Shown in pieces: positions 1 through 6,421 of a stretch of 10,672 nt of DNA. The notes beneath the pieces are model-generated. The model worked only from the letters and a program-made list of their open reading frames with translations. It ran no database searches and was not told where the DNA came from. Source of the DNA: Geoglobus sp. (GTDB taxonomy: Archaea; Halobacteriota; Archaeoglobi; Archaeoglobales; Archaeoglobaceae); the NCBI GenBank assembly GCA_015523645.1, contig WAJY01000183.1, positions 1-10,672 of the forward strand. The letters are read 5' to 3'. Each line of letters starts with the position of its first letter. Within the stretch, counting starts at the first letter, position 1. The translations under genes and the position numbers were made by a program.

Positions 1-1311
1 ATGAGAATAAAAACCCAAAATTCCTTGCCAAATGCTGAGAATGATGTTCTTGCCTTTATGGATAGAATAATAGACGTCTTCTTTCCCCACGGATCTCATT
101 ACAAGAAATTCAACAATCCAAAAGTTCTTAGGGAATTTGTGACAAGACAGATGAGAAAGTTTGCAGGCTTTGGCAACACACCAAAAGCCTATCCAAAGAT
201 AAACGCCAGTTTTGAGGAAATTGATGTGGATGTTGCGGTTGTAGGCGGCGGTCCTGCAGGACTTTCGGCAGCAATTCATGCTGGGAAATACAATGCTAGA
301 GTTGTTCTGATGGATGAAAATAATTACCTAGGAGGACAGTTGATAAAGCAAACACACAGGTTTTTTGGAAGTGCAAAGCATGAGGCAGGAACGAGAGGTA
401 TAGAGATAGCACGAATTCTTGAGGAGGAGATCAAGAGATATCCAAACATTGACATCAGGACTGAGACAAAGGTTTTTGGCATCTACGGAAAGACAATTGG
501 GGCTGTTGAGAGAGACTCAAAGTTATTGAAGATTAATGCAAAGAAGATTGTGATAGCCACAGGTGCCTATGAAAGAACTCTGATCTTTGAGAACAACGAT
601 CTCCCGGGAGTTTATGGAGCCGGTGGAGTTCAGACGCTAATGAATGTTTATGGCATAAAGCCAGGAGAGAGGGGATTGATAGTAGGCTCTGGAAACGTTG
701 GTTTGATTCTTACCTATCAGCTTCTTCAGGCTGATGTTGAAGTTTCGGCTATAGTTGAAGCCATGCCAAGAGTTGGAGGTTACTTCGTTCATGCCGCAAA
801 GGTCAGAAGGCTTGGAGTGCCGATATATACAAGACACACAATTCTAAAGGCTATTGGAAAGAAAAGAGTTGAGGGTGCAGTTATAGCAAAGCTTGATGAA
901 AACTGGCAGATAATAAAAGGGACAGAGAAAGAAGTAGACTGCGATTTCATCTGTGTTGCTGTTGGTCTCTCCCCAGCTCATGAGCTTCTTTATCATGTTA
1001 ATGCCCAGATGAAGTTTGTTCCCGAGCTTGGCGGCTTTGTTCCACTTAGAACTAGATACAATGAGACGAGTGTTGAGGGTGTTTATGTAGCCGGAGATGT
1101 TGCAGGGATTGAGGAAGCAACTGCAGCCATAATGGAGGGCAGAATAGCAGGATTGCATTCAGCCATAAAGCTAGGATACGGTGGAGATGAGGCTGAAAAA
1201 GAGCTTGAGGAGGCTATTAAAGATCTGGAAGAGTTTAGAGCTGGACCGTTTGGAGAGAGAATAGTTTGTGGACTGGAAAAGTGCGTTTTGGAGAAAGAGG
1301 TGTTGATTTGA
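1..1311 (+). CDS. FAD/NAD(P)-binding oxidoreductase, sarcosine oxidase alpha / HcnB / proline dehydrogenase alpha type
   Basis: This is a flavoprotein subunit of a probable amino- or imino-acid dehydrogenase. An FAD Rossmann motif GGGPAG lies at residues 82-87, an ATGAYE segment at 186-191, a second dinucleotide motif GSGNVG at 229-234 and the typical FAD-closing YVAGD at 362-366. The first 75 residues (TQNSLP, then FFPHGSHYKKF) resemble the linker that in sarcosine oxidase alpha follows an N-terminal Fer2 domain and precedes the Rossmann fold. The [2Fe-2S] domain itself is absent. The ATG is the first base of the window, so the gene may start here, with the Fer2 protein encoded separately upstream, or the reading frame may continue leftward. 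The C-terminal BFD cysteines of longer homologues are also absent and are supplied by a separate gene downstream. The stop overlaps the next start as TGATG. The family call is firm; the substrate is unknown. Confidence 0.85.
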   Translation: MRIKTQNSLPNAENDVLAFMDRIIDVFFPHGSHYKKFNNPKVLREFVTRQMRKFAGFGNTPKAYPKINASFEEIDVDVAVVGGGPAGLSAAIHAGKYNARVVLMDENNYLGGQLIKQTHRFFGSAKHEAGTRGIEIARILEEEIKRYPNIDIRTETKVFGIYGKTIGAVERDSKLLKINAKKIVIATGAYERTLIFENNDLPGVYGAGGVQTLMNVYGIKPGERGLIVGSGNVGLILTYQLLQADVEVSAIVEAMPRVGGYFVHAAKVRRLGVPIYTRHTILKAIGKKRVEGAVIAKLDENWQIIKGTEKEVDCDFICVAVGLSPAHELLYHVNAQMKFVPELGGFVPLRTRYNETSVEGVYVAGDVAGIEEATAAIMEGRIAGLHSAIKLGYGGDEAEKELEEAIKDLEEFRAGPFGERIVCGLEKCVLEKEVLI

Positions 1312-1787
1312 TGTACCTTGAAAGGGGTTATCTTGAGGATGATGAACTGCCACCAAAGCCAAGCGATGAGAGGCTGAGAAGCAAGAGACCTGTTGCATAC
1401 ATCGAATGCCCACAGCCAATTCCATGCTCTCCGTGCTACGAATCCTGCAGATTTGACGCCATTGAGATGAAGAACATAAACGATCCACCTAAAATGGATT
1501 ATGAGAAATGCACAGGATGCATGGCTTGCATAAGGGTGTGCCCAGGCTTGGCAATATTCATGCTCCAGATTAAGGATGATAAGGGGTATGTTACACTTCA
1601 ATACGAGTTTCTTCCATGGCTTGAGAAGGGTGATGAAGTCAGGCTTTTTAACAGAAAAGGAGAGGAGATTGGCAAGGGAGTTGTTACCTGGGCTCTGAAG
1701 CCAGAAAGAAACGATAACACCCAGCTTGTCACCGTTGAAGTTGAAAAGGACTTGATTTTTGAGGTAAGGGCAGTTAGAAAGAGGTGA
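1311..1787 (+). CDS. 8Fe-type ferredoxin subunit with C-terminal beta-rich domain (PdhF-like)
   Basis: This 158-residue electron-transfer subunit probably links the two flavoproteins of the operon to an acceptor. The ATG at 1311 is preferred because it overlaps the upstream stop (TGATG) and has GAGGTG 8 nt upstream. A TTG at 1266 in the same frame would lie inside the previous gene. Cysteines fall in two sets: C33-x5-C39-x2-C42-x3-C46, and the classical C67-x2-C70-x2-C73-x3-C77-P. Two [4Fe-4S] clusters are therefore likely. The first set lacks the usual CxxC opening, and its fourth cysteine is followed by Arg instead of Pro. Residues 90-158 look like a compact beta-rich domain and contain no cysteine. 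From memory, proteins of this shape accompany proline dehydrogenase or sarcosine oxidase-like flavoproteins in thermophilic archaea and Firmicutes. The role of the C-terminal domain is unknown. Confidence 0.83.
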   Translation: MYLERGYLEDDELPPKPSDERLRSKRPVAYIECPQPIPCSPCYESCRFDAIEMKNINDPPKMDYEKCTGCMACIRVCPGLAIFMLQIKDDKGYVTLQYEFLPWLEKGDEVRLFNRKGEEIGKGVVTWALKPERNDNTQLVTVEVEKDLIFEVRAVRKR

Positions 1788-1793
1788 ATTCGG

Positions 1794-2069
1794 ATGGGAA
1801 AGAGCAGAAAGATCGTATGCAGATGTGAAGATCTTACGGAAGAGGAAATAATTCACGCCATAGATGAAGGTTACAATGATCTGGAGAGCTTGAAGAGGTA
1901 TACAGGTGCAACAACAGGAGCCTGTCAGGGTAAGGGTTGTTTAATGCATTTAATAAGAATTCTCTCCCAGAAAACCAAGAGAAGCCCTGAGGAAATAGGT
2001 GTTACAACTCAAAGACCACCTGTCAATCCCGTGCCACTGCTAATTCTCTCAGAAGGTGATACCGAATGA
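1794..2069 (+). CDS. BFD-like [2Fe-2S]-binding small subunit (PdhX-like)
   Basis: This 91-residue protein has the bacterioferritin-associated-ferredoxin (BFD) cysteine pattern: C9-x-C11 near the start and C44-x4-C49 after a helical segment (TGATTGACQGKGC). The pattern ligates one [2Fe-2S] cluster. In one-piece homologues the domain is fused to the C terminus of the large flavoprotein; here it is a free subunit. It probably relays electrons between the flavoproteins at 1-1311 and 2066-3145. The ribosome site GAGGTGAA overlaps the stop codon of the ferredoxin gene, and the end overlaps the next gene as ATGA, so it sits in the same transcript. Residues from about 70 on (proline-rich, then PLLILSEGD) are not part of the core domain. 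The fold call is firm; its place in the electron path is inferred. Confidence 0.85.
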   Translation: MGKSRKIVCRCEDLTEEEIIHAIDEGYNDLESLKRYTGATTGACQGKGCLMHLIRILSQKTKRSPEEIGVTTQRPPVNPVPLLILSEGDTE

Positions 2070-3145
2070 GGGTTGCAGTAATTGGAGCGGGAGTGATGGG
2101 TCTTTCAACAGCATACTTTCTGGCAAAGAGTGGTGTTGAGGTGAAAGTTTTTGAGCAAAAGTATCTCACGTATGGCGCAAGCGGCAGAAATTCTGGCGGA
2201 ATAACTGCAATGCTGGACAGAGAAGAACTCATTCCTTTTGCAATGAGAAGCCTGGAGATGTATGAAAATCTGCCTTCAGAGCTTGAGTTTAACTTTCTCT
2301 TCAGAATGGATGGCTACATTAAGGTTGCAGACAGAGATGAAGATGTAGAAAGGCTTGAAAAGTCACTAAACCTTCAGAGAAAGCTTGGTGTTGATGCTGA
2401 AATTATAGAACCTCAGGAGATAAGAGATCTCATACCAGATTTTAATAGCTCTGCTGTGACATTTGCTGTTTTCAGCAAAAATTCCGGCGTTGTTTTTCCA
2501 TGGCCGGTAGTCTGGGGACTTGCAAAGGGTTGTAGAGAGCTTGGAGTGGAGATAAAAACTCATACAAAGGTTCATGATATTACAATAGGTGAAGGCATTA
2601 GAGGCGTGAAGGCTGGGGATGAGTTTTTTGAGGCAGATGTTATTGTAAATTCTGCAGGTGCATGGAGCAATGAGATGAGCAGGATTGCGGGAATCGAGCT
2701 TGGAAATAAGATAATGAAGGAGGAGATATGTGTTACTGAAAGCATCAAACCGTACCTCGATCCCTATCTTCTCGATGTTAGCCATGGTTTATACATAAGT
2801 CAGACCTCAAGAGGAGAGATAGTCGGTGGGATAACTGGCAGAGAGGTGGAAAAAATCGAAACAAAGAGCTCAATGGATTTTCTGGTTAAATATGCAAGGA
2901 GAGTTACTCAGCTGATACCGAAGCTAAAGGGCTTGTCCATTCTAAGACAGTGGTCTGGTGTTTATGATGAGGGAAAAGACGGACTTCCAGTTGTTGGCTT
3001 TAGTAAGGATGAGAGCTTCGTTCAGGCTAATGGTCTTGGACACTGGGGCATGACAATAGGACTCTCACTTGGAAAGGAGCTTGCAAAACTAATAATTAAA
3101 GGAGAAAATCCAAAATTGAAACCTTTCAGTCCTGAAAGATTTTAG
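2066..3145 (+). CDS. DAO-family FAD-dependent oxidoreductase, sarcosine oxidase beta / HcnC / PdhB type
   Basis: This is probably the catalytic flavoprotein of the operon, oxidising a C-N bond of an amino- or imino-acid substrate. The N-terminal FAD motif is GAGVMG (residues 7-12), with an acidic residue at the end of beta-2 (E30). The DAO-family GASGRNSGG segment is at 37-45, a NSAGAWS segment lies mid-protein, and the C terminus has GKDGLPVVG followed by GLGHWGMTIGLSLGKELA, which closes the flavin site. At 359 residues it is slightly shorter than typical family members (about 370-390). Its ATG overlaps the preceding stop (ATGA), indicating translational coupling with the BFD-like subunit. 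The stop at 3145 directly abuts the stop of the converging gene at 3146. I cannot tell sarcosine, proline, hydroxyproline or glycine substrates apart from the sequence alone. Confidence 0.85.
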   Translation: MRVAVIGAGVMGLSTAYFLAKSGVEVKVFEQKYLTYGASGRNSGGITAMLDREELIPFAMRSLEMYENLPSELEFNFLFRMDGYIKVADRDEDVERLEKSLNLQRKLGVDAEIIEPQEIRDLIPDFNSSAVTFAVFSKNSGVVFPWPVVWGLAKGCRELGVEIKTHTKVHDITIGEGIRGVKAGDEFFEADVIVNSAGAWSNEMSRIAGIELGNKIMKEEICVTESIKPYLDPYLLDVSHGLYISQTSRGEIVGGITGREVEKIETKSSMDFLVKYARRVTQLIPKLKGLSILRQWSGVYDEGKDGLPVVGFSKDESFVQANGLGHWGMTIGLSLGKELAKLIIKGENPKLKPFSPERF

Positions 3146-3337
3146 CTACTTCCTCTTCTTTTTGATTACCTCCTCAAGCCTTCTGCCTATTGGCTCTTCA
3201 TGTGTGTATGGGCACATTAAATAGTGTTCAACAGCTCTAGCAAGTGCATCCTTTGTTGCAAGCTCCCCGGTCTTTCTTTTAAGCTCCTCAAGCACCTCCT
3301 CAGGCAGAACGGTTTGAGCGTGTATGATTTTCACCAT
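3146..3337 (-). CDS. Small uncharacterised archaeal protein, possibly DUF5371-like
   Basis: This 63-residue protein begins with a short beta-like stretch (VKIIHAQTVLP), followed by helix EEVLEELKRKTG, a turn and helix TKDALARAVEHYL. That is the general layout of small archaeal ribbon-helix-helix or antitoxin-like proteins. From memory it resembles a small euryarchaeal family labelled DUF5371, but this was not searched. The tail (RRLEEVIKKKRK) is strongly basic, which could fit nucleic-acid contact. The start is supported by AAGGTGAG 5 nt upstream and a TATA-like TTTAAATA about 40 nt upstream on the - strand. There is no neighbouring toxin-like gene, so an antitoxin role is not supported. Its stop abuts the flavoprotein stop with no spacer. 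Confidence 0.7.
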   Translation of the reverse strand: MVKIIHAQTVLPEEVLEELKRKTGELATKDALARAVEHYLMCPYTHEEPIGRRLEEVIKKKRK

Positions 3338-3372
3338 TATAACTCACCTTATCATTATTATGCAAAGTTTGG

Positions 3373-3381
3373 TATTTAAAG
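3373..3381 (-). promoter_or_regulatory. TATA box for the 63-residue gene
   Basis: On the - strand the sequence reads CTTTAAATA, a good archaeal TATA element. It is centred about 26 nt upstream of a predicted transcript start near 3351, which would leave a short leader carrying the AAGGTGAG ribosome site before the ATG at 3337. Position and consensus only. Confidence 0.5.
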
Positions 3382-3428
3382 TTTTTGAAGGAAAGTTTTG
3401 AAAGAAGGGAAAACTGTAGAAACTCAGG

Positions 3429-3440
3429 AAATATTAAATA
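3429..3440 (+). promoter_or_regulatory. TATA box for the RCK-DHH gene
   Basis: The A/T-rich element AAATATTAAATA lies about 27-30 nt upstream of the ATG at 3465. There is no ribosome-binding sequence between it and the start, so the mRNA is probably leaderless. It forms a divergent promoter pair with the - strand TATA at 3373-3381. Confidence 0.5.
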
Positions 3441-3464
3441 GCTTTTGGTTAATCTCTAATTGCA

Positions 3465-4895
3465 ATGGTAGAAGATTTGGATGGCAATTATGAATATGTG
3501 ATCCTGGGCTGCGGTGGTTTGGGGTTAGCCATTGTCAAGGAGATTACAGCAACCGGTAAAAAGGTTCTCGCAATAGACAAAAACCCTGAAAAGGTGGAAG
3601 TGTTAAAGGATCAGGAGATAGATGCAATTGTTGGGGATATAAATGATGACGAAACGCTAAAAGCTATCGACTACAGCAAGCTTTCGGCTGTTTTAATTCT
3701 GACATCCAACGACTCACTCAACAAGGAGGTTGCAAGGAAGATAAGAAAGAGAGACAAGGATGTGCTTATTGTTTCAAGGGCAAATGCTGTCAAAGCTAGG
3801 GAGGAGCTTGAGGAGGCTGGAGTTGATGTCGTTGTGACGCCGGTTGAAAGCATGAAAAACCAGCTTCTCATCGGGATAAAAAAAGCAGAATCACTGAGAA
3901 AAATCAAGCTTCTCAAAAAAACAATTCAGAACACTAACGGAAAGCTTGGCATCTTTACCCATGACAATCCTGATCCTGATTCAATAGCATCCGCTCTTGC
4001 CCTGAAAGAGATCTCAAAGCACTTCGGGGTTGATGCTGACATTCTCTACTACGGGGAGGTGCAGCATCAGCAAAACAAGGCTATGGTAAACCTGCTGAAC
4101 ATACCAATTGTAAATGCAAGTGAGGCGAATCTCAAGGAATACTCAAAGTTTGCACTTGTAGATTCCGCGGGTCCAGGATTGAACAACTCAATTTCAAACG
4201 ATGTTAGGATCAGCATTATAATTGATCACCATCCTGCTGAAAATGTTAGCGGGGAGTTTGTCGATGTTAGGGAAGACGTTGGGGCAACCGCAACAATTCT
4301 GACACTCTATCTTCAGGATTTGAAAATAGTTCCAACAAAAACCCTAGCAACTGCACTCTTCTTTGGAATTCAGACAGAAACTGAAGAATTCAGGAGGAAT
4401 GCAAGGAGAAATGACTTTCTCGCATCGGCTTATCTCTATCCGTTTGTTGACAATGAACTTCTTGAAAAGATGGAGGGTCCTGCTCTCTCAACTGAGACAT
4501 TGGATGTTCTTGGAACAGCAATTAAAAATAGAGAGATATTCTCTTCCTTCCTCATATCATTTGCCGGCTTTATTACAGACAAAGATACACTACCCCAGGC
4601 AGCTGACTTTTTGCTCAAGCTTGAAGGCATATCAACAGTCTTGGTTTTTGGCGTCATCAAGGATTCTGTTTACATGTCAGCAAGAAACTCGGATGTTAGA
4701 GTTAACATTGGGGAGGTGCTAAAAAGAGCTTTCAGAGATGTTGGAAGTGCTGGAGGACATGCCCATGCTGCTGGCGGAAAGATACCGCTCGGCATTTTTG
4801 GAGACGTTAGTGACAAAGAAACTCTGGCAAAGCTTGTAACCCAAGCTGTAAAGAAAAGATTTTTGAATGCAATTGGAATAGAAATTGAAGCCTAA
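3465..4895 (+). CDS. TrkA-N (RCK) domain fused to DHH-DHHA1 phosphoesterase
   Basis: This 476-residue protein joins a nucleotide-binding RCK_N module to a DHH phosphoesterase. Residues 9-135 form a Rossmann-type TrkA-N domain (GCGGLG at 15-20, acidic D38 after beta-2). A linker of about 20 residues leads to the DHH domain: motif I HDNPDPDS at 166-173, motif II D233 in LVDSAG, and motif III DHH at 254-256. The C-terminal DHHA1 domain has GGHAHAAGG at 430-438. All expected metal- and phosphate-binding residues are present, so it should be an active Mn2+-type phosphodiesterase on small nucleotides or short oligonucleotides. The DHH-DHHA1 pairing is shared with NrnA and GdpP/DhhP-like c-di-AMP phosphodiesterases. 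An RCK_N module could sense NAD(H) or another nucleotide, but that is inference. It has no membrane segments. The gene overlaps the converging transporter gene by 4 nt. Confidence 0.88.
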   Translation: MVEDLDGNYEYVILGCGGLGLAIVKEITATGKKVLAIDKNPEKVEVLKDQEIDAIVGDINDDETLKAIDYSKLSAVLILTSNDSLNKEVARKIRKRDKDVLIVSRANAVKAREELEEAGVDVVVTPVESMKNQLLIGIKKAESLRKIKLLKKTIQNTNGKLGIFTHDNPDPDSIASALALKEISKHFGVDADILYYGEVQHQQNKAMVNLLNIPIVNASEANLKEYSKFALVDSAGPGLNNSISNDVRISIIIDHHPAENVSGEFVDVREDVGATATILTLYLQDLKIVPTKTLATALFFGIQTETEEFRRNARRNDFLASAYLYPFVDNELLEKMEGPALSTETLDVLGTAIKNREIFSSFLISFAGFITDKDTLPQAADFLLKLEGISTVLVFGVIKDSVYMSARNSDVRVNIGEVLKRAFRDVGSAGGHAHAAGGKIPLGIFGDVSDKETLAKLVTQAVKKRFLNAIGIEIEA

Positions 4896-5770
4896 TCTCT
4901 GTCTCTCCCAACAACCTCATGGTAGGTTGTTCTTATTCTCTCCTTTCCCTCCGCGCAAACATGAATGGATGCATAAGCAATCTCGGGAATGCTTTGGAGA
5001 AGGCTGTCCATTATCCTAACTGTTAGCTGATCCGCGTCCCTGACCCTCATCTCTCCATCCACTGTGACGTGCATGTCAACATGCAGTCTGTTGCTGCCGA
5101 TGTATGTTGCAATAACATCATGGACATCTCTCACCTCCTCAAATTTCGTTACAACGCTTTCAATCTTTCTGTAAAATGACTCATCTGGACTGTGCCCAAG
5201 AAGCATTCTTGCATTCTCCAGAACAAGCTTGAATCCGCTGTAGGCTATAATAACTCCAATGGCTATGGAAACCCCAGCATCTGCATGGGGAACTATCGAA
5301 GAGACTGAGATGGCTAGAACAGCAGAAAGCCCTGAGAGCATGTCATTCCTAAGCTCATATCTCATTGCAACAACCTCTGGCATATCTCCATCTTTTCTGA
5401 GAGTAATGAAGACTAGAAGAAGAGGTATCAGACTTGCTAGCATGAACGCAATTCCGACTATCTGATTTTCCGATACACTAGGAGTCAAAAACCTGTAGAC
5501 TCCTTCTTTCACAAGCTCGTAGGATATGATGGAGATAAAGGAGACTCCAGCAATTAAGGAACCTATGTTGCTGGCAAGTCCGTGTCCCAGAGGGTGATGA
5601 AGATCAGCCGGCTTTCTCGATATCCTTGATGAAAGATTGAGCACGATTATCACAAGAACATCGGTTATTGAATGCAAAGCCTCGGCAATTAAAACAAGAA
5701 ATCCTGTGGTGAGAAAGCCAATGGTTCTTACAATAACAGAGATTGAGTAGGCTATGTAGCCATATCTCAT
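4892..5770 (-). CDS. Cation diffusion facilitator (CDF) family transporter
   Basis: This 292-residue membrane protein has about five to six hydrophobic segments in residues 6-185 and a soluble C-terminal CDF domain (about 195-275) with the ferredoxin-like pattern VHDVIATYIGSNRLHVDMHV. CDF proteins export divalent metals such as Zn2+, Fe2+ or Mn2+ by proton exchange. The segment-2 metal motif is H33-S-I-T-D37 (HxxxD). The equivalent motif in segment 5 is E139-L-R-N-D143 (ExxxD), where the family usually has HxxxD or DxxxD, so metal choice is uncertain. No His-rich cytoplasmic loop is visible. The ATG overlaps the zinc-ribbon gene stop (ATGA), so it is the last gene of the OapABC-type operon. 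Its 3' end overlaps the converging RCK-DHH gene by 4 nt. Confidence 0.85.
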   Translation of the reverse strand: MRYGYIAYSISVIVRTIGFLTTGFLVLIAEALHSITDVLVIIVLNLSSRISRKPADLHHPLGHGLASNIGSLIAGVSFISIISYELVKEGVYRFLTPSVSENQIVGIAFMLASLIPLLLVFITLRKDGDMPEVVAMRYELRNDMLSGLSAVLAISVSSIVPHADAGVSIAIGVIIAYSGFKLVLENARMLLGHSPDESFYRKIESVVTKFEEVRDVHDVIATYIGSNRLHVDMHVTVDGEMRVRDADQLTVRIMDSLLQSIPEIAYASIHVCAEGKERIRTTYHEVVGRDRD

Positions 5771-6063
5771 TTCCTCCTCCTCTTCAAAAGAGATGGTAAA
5801 TGTATGGCATATTTTCCATCTTCCTGAAGGGCTATCACGACCTCACCACTTTCAAGTAATTTTTCGATATTTAACTCATACATTCCAGGAGCGATAATTC
5901 TGACGCTCTCTATTCTCTCAAACTGCTCTTTTATTTCCTCAACCTCTTTTCCTCTCTTTCTGGGAATATAAAGAAACTTGTTGTTCCCGCACTCACACCC
6001 CTGGAGAATGGAAACATCACCATCCTGGTATTCTTTCCCGCACTTTGTGCATCTGTGAGGCAT
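5767..6063 (-). CDS. oapC: Zinc-ribbon protein, OapC type (DUF2072-like)
   Basis: This small (98 residues from the ATG) archaeal protein has an N-terminal zinc ribbon: C5-x2-C8 and C23-x-C25-G. A charged helical linker (KRGKEVEEIKEQFERIESV) leads to a C-terminal domain (about 55-98) with a basic KRRRK end. The ATG at 6063 overlaps the preceding stop (TGATG) and has GGTGAT 5 nt upstream, which I prefer over the GTG at 6066. Proteins of this type were named OapC in Haloferax volcanii, where three conserved genes lie beside the main replication origin. The molecular role is not established. The order GTPase, DUF2073-type protein, zinc ribbon is conserved here, which supports the symbol by context. 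Confidence 0.78.
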   Translation of the reverse strand: MPHRCTKCGKEYQDGDVSILQGCECGNNKFLYIPRKRGKEVEEIKEQFERIESVRIIAPGMYELNIEKLLESGEVVIALQEDGKYAIHLPSLLKRRRK

Positions 6064-6416
6064 CACTTATCACCGAGGTGCACCATTGCTGTTATCAGAT
6101 CCTCCTTTCTCGACAGGGTTTTTACCCTATTTGCAGGACCTATCAGAGTTAACCTACCGCTCTTTTTTCCAAACAGCTTTGAAAGAAAGGTCTCTTTTGG
6201 AGGGTAGCTTTCCACCTCAATGCCAACAAAACTCTCATGGTCTATCTCCAGCATTGTTAGCTCGATGAGCTTTGCCTCCTCCTCAGGAGACAGTCCGCTT
6301 TCAAGCACAACAATCTTTCCTTCCTTTACATTATCGAGTATCATTCTGAGCTTCTCCATTGATCCCATTTTCTCAAGCTTCTCCTTAGAAACCAAATTCA
6401 GCTGAACCCCTTCCAT
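6063..6416 (-). CDS. oapB: OapB-type conserved archaeal protein (DUF2073-like)
   Basis: This 117-residue soluble protein has no cysteine and no membrane segment. It starts with a helix-rich part (VSKEKLEKMGSMEKLRMILDNVKEG), followed by a beta strand (KIVVLES), the segment LSPEEEAKLIELTMLEID, and a C-terminal half with GRLTLIGPANRV. This matches my memory of the archaeal DUF2073 / OapB family that always travels with an Era-like GTPase. The ATG at 6416 is chosen because GGTGA lies 5 nt upstream. The alternative is an in-frame GTG at 6425 that would overlap the GTPase stop but has no visible ribosome site. The 3' end overlaps the zinc-ribbon gene by 1-4 nt, so translation is coupled. Its biochemical function is unknown. 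Confidence 0.75.
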   Translation of the reverse strand: MEGVQLNLVSKEKLEKMGSMEKLRMILDNVKEGKIVVLESGLSPEEEAKLIELTMLEIDHESFVGIEVESYPPKETFLSKLFGKKSGRLTLIGPANRVKTLSRKEDLITAMVHLGDK

Positions 6417-6421
6417 AGTCC

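Noticed and set aside
1266..1310. Upstream TTG start for the ferredoxin subunit
   Set aside because: The ATG at 1311 has a good ribosome site and the TGATG overlap; the extra 15 residues would lie inside the preceding gene.
1083..1856. Long - strand open frame (257 codons) opposite the first flavoprotein and the ferredoxin
   Set aside because: It is antisense to genes with clear FAD and Fe-S motifs, and its product shows no recognisable domain; it is a shadow frame.
3394..3415. AGTTTT...AAAACT 6-bp inverted repeat
   Set aside because: It is short and A/T-only at its core in A/G-rich sequence, so chance is a sufficient explanation.
4363..4722. Second + strand frame inside the RCK-DHH gene
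   Set aside because: It is fully nested in a gene with intact catalytic motifs and has no start signals or domain.
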